From an uncultured Psychrobacter sp. (GTDB lineage Bacteria; Pseudomonadota; Gammaproteobacteria; Pseudomonadales; Moraxellaceae): DNA of 64,000 nucleotides. The stretch covers positions 372,001 to 436,000 of the forward strand of contig NZ_CANMAH010000001.1 in NCBI RefSeq assembly GCF_947495825.1, written 5' to 3'. Below the pieces are notes generated by a model. That model saw only the letters and a list, made by a program, of their open reading frames with translations, ran no database searches and had not been told where the DNA came from. The translations under genes and the position numbers were made by a program. Positions within the stretch are counted from its first letter, which is position 1, and each line of letters starts with the position of its first letter. Positions 52,965 through 61,119 of the stretch are shown here, in pieces.

Positions 52965-53681
52965 CTATCTATGCTTTTCTCCTACGTGCTCTTCAATATC
53001 CGCGCCAATGACATGAGCAAGATGTCCGGTCTTAAGATAAACGGTAGCGCCATCTGTACCTGCTTTTATCTGTGGCTGCGCACCTACGGGCAAGCGTAGC
53101 CAGCTACCTTGTTTATAGGTTTGATTGCCTTCTAGCAGCGTGCCTTTGACAACCAGCAGCTCTGCACCACCTGCAATCGCTTGAGTCATGAGGTCTTGTG
53201 TAAACAACGTGTCACTTGCACTCAAACGCTGTAAGCTCACCTGTTCGCTATCATCTGAGAATAAAGCACAAACCTCGCGGTTGCCGACTCGTTGCCAGTT
53301 TGCGCTATCGTGCGTATCTATAGCGACATGACGCTCTTCGGATGGTGACATCTGTCGCAGTTTAACAAAGATGACCGCACCTTCATTGCTATAAGGCGTA
53401 TGGCCTGATGCTGGCGGGTTGCGTAGATACCAGCCCGCTGGATAGTGCTTATCATCAGCAGAAAACGTACCTGACAATACCAAAATCTCCTCGCCACCGG
53501 GATGTTGATGATGCGGAAAGTGCGAACTTGGCGCATAACGCACAAGGCTTGTCGCCCGCGCCTTCTCCGCGCCTACGCGATCAAGCATGACGCGCTCGAC
53601 GCCATTCTGTGGTGACTTAATCCATTGATGCTCTTCAGCCATCAGCTCAGCACGACGTGAAAAATCTGCATTAATTAGCAT
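52965..53681 (-). CDS. Cupin-domain protein, ChrR-like
   Basis: 238 aa from ATG 53681 (the frame opens at 53720). Two cupin-like modules: the first has HFPHHQHPGGEEILVLSGTFSADDKHYPAG, with three His and a Glu suited to metal binding; the second (VVKGTLLEGNQTYKQGSWLRLP) lacks these residues. The N-terminus NADFSRRAELM resembles ChrR-type cupins, which in some bacteria are zinc-containing anti-sigma domains, but no sigma factor gene is next to it. It converges on the enoyl-CoA hydratase-like gene. Function unknown. Confidence 0.72.
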   Translation of the reverse strand: MLINADFSRRAELMAEEHQWIKSPQNGVERVMLDRVGAEKARATSLVRYAPSSHFPHHQHPGGEEILVLSGTFSADDKHYPAGWYLRNPPASGHTPYSNEGAVIFVKLRQMSPSEERHVAIDTHDSANWQRVGNREVCALFSDDSEQVSLQRLSASDTLFTQDLMTQAIAGGAELLVVKGTLLEGNQTYKQGSWLRLPVGAQPQIKAGTDGATVYLKTGHLAHVIGADIEEHVGEKHR

Positions 53682-53737
53682 AGAATAGTGTCCAAATTCG
53701 GTTTGATATAGCCAATCCATTTTAAAATAACTACCGT

Positions 53738-53774
53738 ACTACTGGGGTAATTTTTTATTTAATACTAACTATAA
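53738..53774. repeat. Fragment of dispersed intergenic repeat
   Basis: ACTACTGGGGTAATTTTTTA followed by TTTAATACTAACTATAA resembles the left arm of copy A joined to the flanking TTTTATTTAGAAT motif seen at 28105, 30311 and 34146. Confidence 0.45.
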
Positions 53775-53782
53775 TAGCCCGC

Positions 53783-54196
53783 TTAATAATCAACCTTACC
53801 ACGCAACGCCTTAATCTTGCCGCGCTGGGTCTTTTGATCGATACGTTTGCGCTTAGCACTTTTGCTCGGCTTGGTAGGTTTGCGAGTTTTGGCGACTTGG
53901 GTAGATTGTAAGATAAAGGCTTTGAGACGTTCAAACGCGTCAATCTTGTTGCGCTCTTGAGTGCGAAACTGCTGAGCTTTGAGGACGAATACCCCATCTT
54001 TAGTGATACGGCTATCTTTACTGTCTAATAAACGCTGTTTTTGGGTGTCACTCAGACTTGAGGCGTTGATATCGAAGCGTAGATGAATAGCGGAGGAGAC
54101 TTTATTGACGTTTTGCCCGCCTGCCCCTTGCGCGCGGATGGCGCTAATCTCGACTTCACTATCGCTTAGGCGAATGTTGTTACTGATAAAAATCAT
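53783..54196 (-). CDS. arfB: Peptidyl-tRNA hydrolase rescuing stalled ribosomes
   Basis: 137 aa, ArfB (YaeJ). The catalytic GGQ is at residues 26-28 in RAQGAGGQNVNKVSSAIHLR. The C-terminal tail is rich in Lys and Arg (KPSKSAKRKRIDQKTQRGK), which in ArfB enters the empty mRNA channel of stalled ribosomes. The length is as expected for the family, shorter than release factors. Confidence 0.92.
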   Translation of the reverse strand: MIFISNNIRLSDSEVEISAIRAQGAGGQNVNKVSSAIHLRFDINASSLSDTQKQRLLDSKDSRITKDGVFVLKAQQFRTQERNKIDAFERLKAFILQSTQVAKTRKPTKPSKSAKRKRIDQKTQRGKIKALRGKVDY

Positions 54197-54295
54197 AGTT
54201 GTCTTTTATTTCTTTTAATTATTGGTTTTTTAGATGGTTTGCTCCTATATGGGGTGTGATTAAGCATTTATAAATAGGACGTTCCTTCTAATACC

Positions 54296-54538
54296 TTATT
54301 GCATTGAGCTTAGCATTGCGCCTATCAGTAAAAATGGAATTGATATTAGTATTTTAAAAACAGACGCTTTGCATTTCTCCCAGCGCGTAATAATAAAATA
54401 TAAGTTGGCAAATGGAAGAAATAGATACAACAGACCCCAAAGTATGGACTCTTGAAAGGCAATAATAATCAGCTTAATCCCATAGATAAAAGAGATGATG
54501 ACACCGACAATAAATAAAACAATTCCTATGATTTCCAT
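54296..54538 (-). CDS. Small hydrophobic membrane protein, unrecognised
   Basis: 80 aa with about three hydrophobic stretches (2-30, 34-50 and 60-78) and a single charged loop (RWEKCKASVFK). The ATG has AGGA about 9 nt upstream, which supports translation. I do not recognise a family. It stands alone between arfB and the acyltransferase gene. Confidence 0.6.
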   Translation of the reverse strand: MEIIGIVLFIVGVIISFIYGIKLIIIAFQESILWGLLYLFLPFANLYFIITRWEKCKASVFKILISIPFLLIGAMLSSMQ

Positions 54539-54779
54539 AGTTGCATTCCTAAAATAAGTTTGATTTGCAATAAATCTTTATTGCATACAATAATTTTAAC
54601 ATTTGATTATATTAATAGTTGAAATGTACCTATCATTCGCTCCAATTCATCTTCTACCGCTATATTCATTATTTGTAACGGCCAGTCACACCGCCAGCGC
54701 TGCACAAGTATGTATATCTGCTAAAATTGTGCCATAACATTGATAATAACCAACAATAGACAGATAGAAAGGATTTGAT

Positions 54780-55721
54780 ATGTGCTTGGCATCCGTTTTT
54801 CAAAAAATGCACGACCGTACGCCCAAACTTGCCAAAGCAGTATCGCTCGCAACGGCGACAGGCGTTATTGCGGGCAATAGCTTTGCAGGTAGTATTCCCG
54901 TGTGGCTTATGGGTGCGACCAAAATGATTACTGGCGCGGCCATCGCTGACAAGGCGGTAATCAAAATCGCCAATCATTGGATTAATAGTAATAACGCGGT
55001 GATCGATATGGTCCTACCGCAAAAGGACTGGCGCATCAACCTACCTGATGACGTATATACAGACGGCAAATATCTATTGATTAGCAATCACCAATCATGG
55101 GTTGATACCAGTATTGTCCAGTATATCAGCCAAGATCGCCTGCCTTTGACGCGGTTTTTTACTAAGTTTGAATTGATCTACATTCCTATCGTCGGCCAGA
55201 CTTTTTACTTTTTAGACTTCCCTATGATGCGTCGGCATTCTAAAGCGGATATCGCAAAGAACCCTGCGCTAAAAGGTCAAGATCTCAAAGAAGCAAAACG
55301 TGCCTGCGCGCTACTCAAAGACAAGCCTTTTACTTTGCTCAATTATTTAGAAGGAACGCGCTTTACGCCCATTAAGCATAAAAAGCAGCAATCGCCCTAT
55401 AAGCATTTGCTTAAGCCACGCGCGGGCGGTTTGGCACTCGCTATTAATGCACTAGGTGCCGAGATAGACGGCATCTTGGATATGACGATTGTGTATCCTG
55501 ATGGCGTACCGACTTATAGTGACCTATGGAAAGGCAATATCAAGCGCTTAGGCGTCGATGTGCGCTATATTGATATACCAGAGGGGTTGTCCGCCGCTGT
55601 GCAAAATGGTGGTTACGAAGATGATGATGGCGTCAAAGCCAGAATGTTCGACTGGGTCGCGCAGCTATGGCAAGACAAAGATGAGCGAATCACTCAGATG
55701 CTGGCTGACTTTGAAGAATAG
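54780..55721 (+). CDS. Lysophospholipid acyltransferase family protein (YihG/PlsC-like)
   Basis: 313 aa. Acyltransferase motifs: NHQSWVDT (HX4D catalytic motif), FFTKFELIYIPIVGQTFYFLDF, and NYLEGTRFTP (glycerophosphate binding); KPRAGGLALAI is motif IV. An N-terminal hydrophobic segment anchors it to the membrane. The arrangement matches YihG/AGPAT-like enzymes, which acylate 1-acyl-glycerol-3-phosphate. AAGGAT lies 7 nt upstream of the ATG. Confidence 0.85.
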   Translation: MCLASVFQKMHDRTPKLAKAVSLATATGVIAGNSFAGSIPVWLMGATKMITGAAIADKAVIKIANHWINSNNAVIDMVLPQKDWRINLPDDVYTDGKYLLISNHQSWVDTSIVQYISQDRLPLTRFFTKFELIYIPIVGQTFYFLDFPMMRRHSKADIAKNPALKGQDLKEAKRACALLKDKPFTLLNYLEGTRFTPIKHKKQQSPYKHLLKPRAGGLALAINALGAEIDGILDMTIVYPDGVPTYSDLWKGNIKRLGVDVRYIDIPEGLSAAVQNGGYEDDDGVKARMFDWVAQLWQDKDERITQMLADFEE

Positions 55722-55751
55722 GAGCCTGCAAGCTAGTTTTAGATGTAAAAA

Positions 55752-55785
55752 AACGCCTCTTATCTGATGACAGATAAGAGGCGTT
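55752..55785. terminator. Bidirectional terminator between acyltransferase and CoA-transferase genes
   Basis: Perfect 15-bp stem AACGCCTCTTATCTG (55752-55766) with CAGATAAGAGGCGTT (55771-55785) and an ATGA loop. On the minus strand a T7 run follows, serving the convergent CoA-transferase gene. Confidence 0.9.
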
Positions 55786-55825
55786 CATACTGTTTTACTA
55801 ATATAAATTTAAAACGACAAATCAC

Positions 55826-57370
55826 TTATACAGCGATGCGCATTTTATTGATACGCATATCACCCGTCTCGACAAAGCGCTGATGCCATGACAAGGCTTC
55901 ATTCAAAAGATGCGGTGTTTGTAAGCCACTGGCCTTAGCAGCGCGGTCATAATAGTCTTGCAGCATTGGGCGATAATCTGGGTGTGCACAGTTATCAATG
56001 ATAGCCTTCGCGCGTTGACGCGGCGACTTACCACGTAGATCTGCAAACCCTTGCTCCGTCACCAAGAACATCACATCATGCTCAGAGTGATCGTGATGCG
56101 ATACCATCGGTACAATAGTAGAGATAGCGCCGCCTTTGGCCGTAGATGGACTCACAAAGAACGAGAAATGCGAGTTACGAGTAAAGTCGCCTGAGCCACC
56201 GATACCATTCATCATCTTGGTACCCATGATATGGGTTGAGTTGACGTTACCATAGATATCCGCTTCGATCATCGCATTCATAGCGATGATACCAAGACGA
56301 CGGATAACCTCTGGATGGTTGGTAAACTCTTGCGGGCGCAAGATAAGCTTGTCACTCAAAAACTCAATATTATCATTGAAGCGCTGCAAGGCATCTGGAC
56401 TAAACGACAATGCCGTGGCCGACGCTGACTTCATTTTGCCGCTAAGTACCAGATCAAGCATGCCGTCTTGTAGTACTTCGGTGTATCCCATCAGATCATC
56501 AAACGGGCTGTCTTGTAGACCCATCAATACAGCGTTTGCCACGTTACCCACACCAGACTGTAGTGGTAATAGATTTTTTGGCAAGCGGCCTTTTTTGACC
56601 TCATGGTCTAAGAATTCAATGATTTGTGAAGCAATGGTCTTTGAGTTTTCATCTGGATCAGCAAACTTACTATTACGATCTGGCGCATCGGTCATGACGA
56701 TGCCGATGATCTTATCAAGGTCACACTCTAGGTAAGGCGTACCGATGCGATCATCTGGCTTGACAATAGGAATAGGCTGACGGAACGGCGGCTCACCAAG
56801 GTCTGCTGGGATGTCATGCATGCCCTCTAGCATCATGCTTTGGCGCGAGTTTACTTCGATGATGACTTTTTTGGCAGTTTTGAGCCACTGGTTATTAGTA
56901 CCGATGCCCATTGAAGGAATGATTTTACCTTCTGGCGTGATGCCAGTCGCTTCAATCAATGCAATATCCATATCGCCATAGAAGCCAAAACGAACTTGCT
57001 GCTCAAAGTGTGATAAGTGCATATCAACGTAGTGAGTGTTACCAGCATTGATGTGGTTACGCATGGCAGGATCAGATTGGAACGGCGCACGGAAATTAAC
57101 ACAATTGGCTTCTGCCAATACACCGTCACAATCATGAGCGGTTGACGCACCTGTCAACATGCCGATGCCGAATTTTTCGCCACGAGCGTGAGCATCTTTA
57201 GCACGATTAGCAATAGCCGTTGGTACGAATTTTGGGTAGCCTGCACCTGTAAATCCTGCGACACCAAGCGTCATGCCATTTTGTACAAATGAAGCTGCCT
57301 GTTCAGCAGACATGATCTTTTCACGCAAACCTTCATGACGGACGCGTTCTTCGTGGTTGATTGAACCCAT
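55826..57370 (-). CDS. Acetyl-CoA hydrolase / succinyl-CoA:acetate CoA-transferase family
   Basis: 514 aa from ATG 57370 (the frame is open to 57514, but the N-terminal extension is unlike the family and AGGA lies 9 nt before ATG 57370). Blocks: GVAGFTGAGYPKFVP, IGMLTGASTAHDCDG, SGVGNVANAVLMGL, catalytic Glu in GYTEVLQDGM and GGSGDFTRNSHFSFF. Relatives (AarC, SCACT, Ach1) exchange CoA between succinyl-CoA or acetyl-CoA and acetate or propionate. It may handle the acetate or succinyl-CoA produced by the aromatic pathways. Which substrates apply cannot be read from sequence. Confidence 0.85.
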   Translation of the reverse strand: MGSINHEERVRHEGLREKIMSAEQAASFVQNGMTLGVAGFTGAGYPKFVPTAIANRAKDAHARGEKFGIGMLTGASTAHDCDGVLAEANCVNFRAPFQSDPAMRNHINAGNTHYVDMHLSHFEQQVRFGFYGDMDIALIEATGITPEGKIIPSMGIGTNNQWLKTAKKVIIEVNSRQSMMLEGMHDIPADLGEPPFRQPIPIVKPDDRIGTPYLECDLDKIIGIVMTDAPDRNSKFADPDENSKTIASQIIEFLDHEVKKGRLPKNLLPLQSGVGNVANAVLMGLQDSPFDDLMGYTEVLQDGMLDLVLSGKMKSASATALSFSPDALQRFNDNIEFLSDKLILRPQEFTNHPEVIRRLGIIAMNAMIEADIYGNVNSTHIMGTKMMNGIGGSGDFTRNSHFSFFVSPSTAKGGAISTIVPMVSHHDHSEHDVMFLVTEQGFADLRGKSPRQRAKAIIDNCAHPDYRPMLQDYYDRAAKASGLQTPHLLNEALSWHQRFVETGDMRINKMRIAV

Positions 57371-57451
57371 AGCAATATTCCTATTAACTTCCTTATTAAA
57401 AAAAACCTCAATGCAGCGAATACTAAAACAAACATGACAATGAGGTAGATT

Positions 57452-57483
57452 TGCAACGAACCCGCTAATACGATTTCGTTGCA
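57452..57483. promoter_or_regulatory. Inverted repeat in the CoA-transferase upstream region
   Basis: TGCAACGAA (57452-57460) and TTCGTTGCA (57475-57483) form a perfect 9-bp dyad with a 14-nt centre, about 82 bp upstream of the ATG. Candidate operator or leader hairpin. Confidence 0.45.
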
Positions 57484-57537
57484 GCATTTTGGACAATTTT
57501 TTTACAAAAGGCAAGCAGACGCGCTTAAGTATAAGCG

Positions 57538-57555
57538 TTTAACTTTAAAGTTAAA
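57538..57555. promoter_or_regulatory. Perfect 18-bp palindrome between TPR-like and CoA-transferase genes
   Basis: TTTAACTTTAAAGTTAAA is fully self-complementary without a spacer. A CGCTTAAGTATAAGCG dyad overlaps just before it. Possible operator of the CoA-transferase gene; as a terminator it lacks GC in the stem. Confidence 0.45.
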
Positions 57556-57582
57556 GCGTCTCAAACGCCGTTCTGTATGACT

Positions 57583-58005
57583 TTACTTGGCCGATAGCGT
57601 GGCAAGTAGCTTGTTTATCTCAGCCTTAAATTCTTTATCTTCTATCTTGTTGGCACTGGTTTTGGCGTTTTTTAGACTGGTGAGAGCCGCGTCAGTTTGA
57701 CCCAACTCAATCTGTAACTCAGCCATAGAAAACGCAATCGATGCCATGTGATCTTTTGAATTAATAGCGGTGGCTTTTTTGAGCGCTTTTTCATAAATGA
57801 TGAGCGCAGCCTCTAAGTCTTCGGTGAAGTCAGCGAGCGTCTCCCATTGCTCTGGGTGATCTTTATCACTCTTTTCATTTTCAATGCAAAGATCTTTTAG
57901 CTGACCATACAGGGCATCAAAAGTCTCTTGATCGTTTTTGCTATCGGCTTCTAGTAGCTTTTCAGCGAGTACATAAATGGACTTATATATTTTCGTATTA
58001 ATCAT
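57583..58005 (-). CDS. TPR-like helical protein of unknown function
   Basis: 140 aa, almost entirely helical. Two tetratricopeptide-like units are suggested by DFTEDLEAALIIYEKALKKA and HMASIAFSMAELQIELGQTDAALTSLKNA in sequence. No signal peptide. AAGGGG about 10 nt upstream supports the ATG at 58005. Likely a protein-binding scaffold; no partner is indicated by its neighbours. Confidence 0.65.
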   Translation of the reverse strand: MINTKIYKSIYVLAEKLLEADSKNDQETFDALYGQLKDLCIENEKSDKDHPEQWETLADFTEDLEAALIIYEKALKKATAINSKDHMASIAFSMAELQIELGQTDAALTSLKNAKTSANKIEDKEFKAEINKLLATLSAK

Positions 58006-58166
58006 AACTTACAGCCCCTTTATGCGACTAGATTGAATAAATTGCTGATGATTATAGCGTAAATTGACAGGTTGGATAAGCGTTATAAAAAATACTTAGC
58101 ATTTATATGCCGAAAGTTCTGTCAAGTTTTAGGCTACCAATGGATAAATATAAGACAATACAAAGT

Positions 58167-58197
58167 AAGACACGATAATTAATACCGTGTCTTTTAT
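58167..58197. terminator. Hairpin downstream of the deacetylase gene
   Basis: AAGACACG (58167-58174) pairs with CGTGTCTT (58186-58193). The T-rich tail is on the plus strand (TTTTATATTTT); on the minus strand it is weaker, so it is an uncertain terminator for the deacetylase gene. Confidence 0.45.
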
Positions 58198-58239
58198 ATT
58201 TTAAATCAGCTTTTATTGAAGCCATATTTATCGAATAAC

Positions 58240-58270
58240 CAGTCAAGCAGTCAAGCAGTCAAGCAGTCAG
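58240..58270. repeat. 8-bp short tandem repeat (about 4 units)
   Basis: CAGTCAAG is repeated exactly three times (58240-58263) followed by a partial fourth copy (CAGTCAG). It lies 9 bp beyond the stop codon of the deacetylase-like gene and is a plausible site of length change by slippage. Confidence 0.85.
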
Positions 58271-58278
58271 ACAAATGA

Positions 58279-59325
58279 TTAGCTATCTTCTCCTACTAAC
58301 CCTGATAAAAATGCCTGCAAATTCTCATTGAGCTTTTGGATATAATAGCCACCCTCTACCAGCACAATCAAAGGTTTGTTTAACGCTTTCATTTTTTGCG
58401 CCAATGTCTTAAAGCCTTGTGTACTGACCTCACATCTTGCTTCTGGATCATCTTTATAAACATCAAACCCTAAGACGTGAACGATGACATCAGGATCAAA
58501 GGTCTTTATGGTGTCGATGGATTTATCGACATACTCAAAAAAGCCGTCTTCATCAGTGCCATGTGGCATCGGAAAGTTGACGTTATAACCCTCACCCTCA
58601 CCCACCCCTCTTTCAAACTCATGACCGGTGACGCCCGGATAAAAATTGACAGTATCGCCGTGTATCGAGGTATATAGGACATCTTTACGATCGTAGAATA
58701 TCTCTTGAATACCTTGACCGTGATGCATATCCGTATCGATAATAGCTATTTTGGCGTATTTTTGCCGTAAATGTTCTGCGATGATGGCAGCGTTGTTTAG
58801 ATAACAAAATCCACCTGCTGCGCTCTTGCGTGCATGATGACCGGGCGGCCGTGAAAAGCAAAGTTGTACATCGGTGTCATTGCTTGAGCCGCTGTCATCA
58901 TTGAGCAGGGCCTCGGCGGCATTAAGCGCCGTTTGCGCTGACCAATAGATAGATATCCACGAATGCTCACTGATTGGCGCGCTATCATCGGCCTGATATT
59001 TGGCCGCTTTTGCCATGATGCCCAGTCCAGGATTGTCATACGGCACAAAAATCCCTGTCTGTACTTGGTCCCCTAAGTCCTCTTCTACCGCCATCCATTC
59101 ATCATAGCCATGTTTTAAAAAATCAACATAACCAAAGTCATGCACCGCTAAGATCGGTCCCATCCCGACCTCTTTGGCATTCGTCACCTCCAGTCCTAGG
59201 GCTGCTGGCGCTTTTAGCATCTCGTCCATACGCTCTGGTATCTCTAGCGGCTCATGCATTTTTCCATACGAAAAGTAAGGCAGTGGTCTATGCAGACTTA
59301 AGTTTTCATGACTGTATATTTTCAC
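58279..59325 (-). CDS. Histone-deacetylase-fold amidohydrolase, acetylpolyamine deacetylase-like
   Basis: 348 aa if it starts at GTG 59325, giving VKIYSHENLSLHRP, with GGAG about 9 nt upstream; the ORF also allows ATG 59358. Class II HDAC/APAH features: LPYFSYGKMHEPLEIPERMD, CFSRPPGHHARKSAAGGFCY (tandem active-site His), IDTDMHHGQGIQEIFY (zinc Asp and His) and LGFDVYKDDPEA (zinc Asp). Family members remove acetyl groups from polyamines. It is downstream of an amine oxidase and an aldehyde dehydrogenase on the same strand, supporting an amine-catabolic role. No signal peptide, so cytoplasmic. Confidence 0.82.
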   Translation of the reverse strand: MKIYSHENLSLHRPLPYFSYGKMHEPLEIPERMDEMLKAPAALGLEVTNAKEVGMGPILAVHDFGYVDFLKHGYDEWMAVEEDLGDQVQTGIFVPYDNPGLGIMAKAAKYQADDSAPISEHSWISIYWSAQTALNAAEALLNDDSGSSNDTDVQLCFSRPPGHHARKSAAGGFCYLNNAAIIAEHLRQKYAKIAIIDTDMHHGQGIQEIFYDRKDVLYTSIHGDTVNFYPGVTGHEFERGVGEGEGYNVNFPMPHGTDEDGFFEYVDKSIDTIKTFDPDVIVHVLGFDVYKDDPEARCEVSTQGFKTLAQKMKALNKPLIVLVEGGYYIQKLNENLQAFLSGLVGEDS

Positions 59326-59531
59326 TCTGTACACTCCATTGTTTATGACGCAGTCCATTTTTTATGATGCCATCAGGGCTTTTATATACGGCTAAAGCCA
59401 TCCTTATATTATCAGCAACCATTGAATATATGCCAGTGCGTGACGTGAGTCAAATACAAATAAAGATTCTATGCTGCAAACGTGACTACAGCATAGAATC
59501 TTTAATAACTCTTGTTATCAGTAAAGCGGAT

Positions 59532-60956
59532 TTAAGATTTAAAAGTCTGCACAGTTTGGATGAAGGTGAATTCTTTTAGGCCAGCTTCTCCAAACTCCAC
59601 CCCAAACCCTGAGTCTTTTACGCCGCCAAATGGCGCATCGGGCTGTATCATGGCATGGTTGTTGATCCAGACCGTACCGCACTCTAAGCGAGAAGCAATC
59701 TTTTGTGCTTTTTCAATATCCTGCGACCATACTGAGCCGCCCAGCCCAACTTGCAAGCGATTGGCGCTATCTATTGCCTCTTCTACATCGCTAAATTTAA
59801 TAATAGGTAAAATGGGTCCAAACTGCTCCTCATCGACCAGCCTTGCCCCGTCATTGATATTGCTCACGAGCGTGATTGGATAAAAATAGCCACTCTCATC
59901 TATGACGTCACCGCCACATAAAAAATTGGCGCCACGCTCTTTGGCATCTTTGGCAAGTGCTTTGACGATATTAAGCTGTTCTTGATTCTGTAGTGGTCCA
60001 AAGTCAGTATCTTCATCAAAGCCATTGCCTGTTTTCATGCTATTAGCCATGTTCGTTAATGCTTCACATAGCTCATCATGCACAGATTCATGCACATAAA
60101 GACGCTTTAGGGCAGCACAAGTTTGACCATTGTTAATAAAAGAGGTCGCAAATATCTTTGGTGCACTAGCGGCAATATCGGCATCCGCTAAGACAATACC
60201 TGCATCGTTACCACCAAGCTCTAGTGTCAAGCGGGTAAGATTGTCAGCCGCGCTTTTCATAATGGCTTTGCCCGTAGGCGTCGAGCCTGTGAATACAATT
60301 TTTTGTATATCTTGATGTGACGTCATCGCAGCCCCAATTTCCCCTTCGCCAGTCACTATATTTAACACACCAGCGGGCAAAATGTCTTTAGCGATTTCAC
60401 CGAATCGTAATACGGTCAATGGGGTCATCTCAGAGGGCTTCATGACGACTGTATTACCTGTCAATAGTGCAGGAATAATATGCCAAATACCTATCAGCAA
60501 TGGGTAGTTCCACGGCGTAATCGAACCTACCACCCCAAGCGGCTTGCGATGCAGCTCTATACGCGCGGTGTCATTATCCTGAATGACCTGCGGCTCCAAT
60601 GTCATACTGGCGGTCGCGCGTATCCAAGCTAGTGTGCCACCAAACTCAAAGCCTGCACCTAGATCTGCAAAGCCTTTGGTCGGCTTACCCTGCTCTTTGG
60701 TCAGTAGCGTCATCAGCTCCTCAGCGTTATCTTCGATAGCATCAGCAAGCTGCATCAAACGATCTCGGCGCTCCTCATAAGTCAGTGCCGACCAAGTAGG
60801 AAACGCTGATTTGGCCGCTGCTACCGCGTCATTTAACTGCGCAGTGGTGGCCTTTGGGCAGCGAGCAATGACAGATTTGTCCGCTGGATTGATAACGTCA
60901 AAATAATCAGTGGTGCCAAGACTTTCACCGTTGATAATTAAATTAAATTCTTTCAT
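59532..60956 (-). CDS. NAD(P)+-dependent aldehyde dehydrogenase
   Basis: 474 aa. ALDH blocks: TPWNYPLLIGIWHIIPALLTGN (Asn oxyanion), MKPSEMTPL, FTGSTPTGKAIM, LTLELGGNDAGIV (Glu base) and FINNGQTCAALKRLYVHESV with the catalytic Cys. The 474-aa size and sequence are of the broad ALDH class, shorter than classical FeaB phenylacetaldehyde dehydrogenases. Being between the copper amine oxidase and the deacetylase genes, it most likely oxidises the aldehydes released from amines. The ATG lies 163 bp downstream of the amine oxidase stop. Confidence 0.88.
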   Translation of the reverse strand: MKEFNLIINGESLGTTDYFDVINPADKSVIARCPKATTAQLNDAVAAAKSAFPTWSALTYEERRDRLMQLADAIEDNAEELMTLLTKEQGKPTKGFADLGAGFEFGGTLAWIRATASMTLEPQVIQDNDTARIELHRKPLGVVGSITPWNYPLLIGIWHIIPALLTGNTVVMKPSEMTPLTVLRFGEIAKDILPAGVLNIVTGEGEIGAAMTSHQDIQKIVFTGSTPTGKAIMKSAADNLTRLTLELGGNDAGIVLADADIAASAPKIFATSFINNGQTCAALKRLYVHESVHDELCEALTNMANSMKTGNGFDEDTDFGPLQNQEQLNIVKALAKDAKERGANFLCGGDVIDESGYFYPITLVSNINDGARLVDEEQFGPILPIIKFSDVEEAIDSANRLQVGLGGSVWSQDIEKAQKIASRLECGTVWINNHAMIQPDAPFGGVKDSGFGVEFGEAGLKEFTFIQTVQTFKS

Positions 60957-61119
60957 TTTTTTTACTCTTATTGTTAGGATTATTACCTGTGAAATTAAAT
61001 AAAAACACTAAAACCAAGCCATAAAGTTAAATGTGCTATAGAGTCAGTTTGATCAGCAGTCATTGATATAAGTGCGACAGTATCGTTGCCGCATTCATCA
61101 TCTTATATTCTAAAAGTGC

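Noticed and set aside
56286..56735. 149-codon plus-strand ORF inside the CoA-transferase gene
   Set aside because: Antisense shadow of a well-conserved protein-coding region.
57371..57514. 48-residue N-terminal extension of the CoA-transferase ORF
   Set aside because: It passes through a palindrome-rich non-coding region, and a spaced ribosome site precedes ATG 57370.
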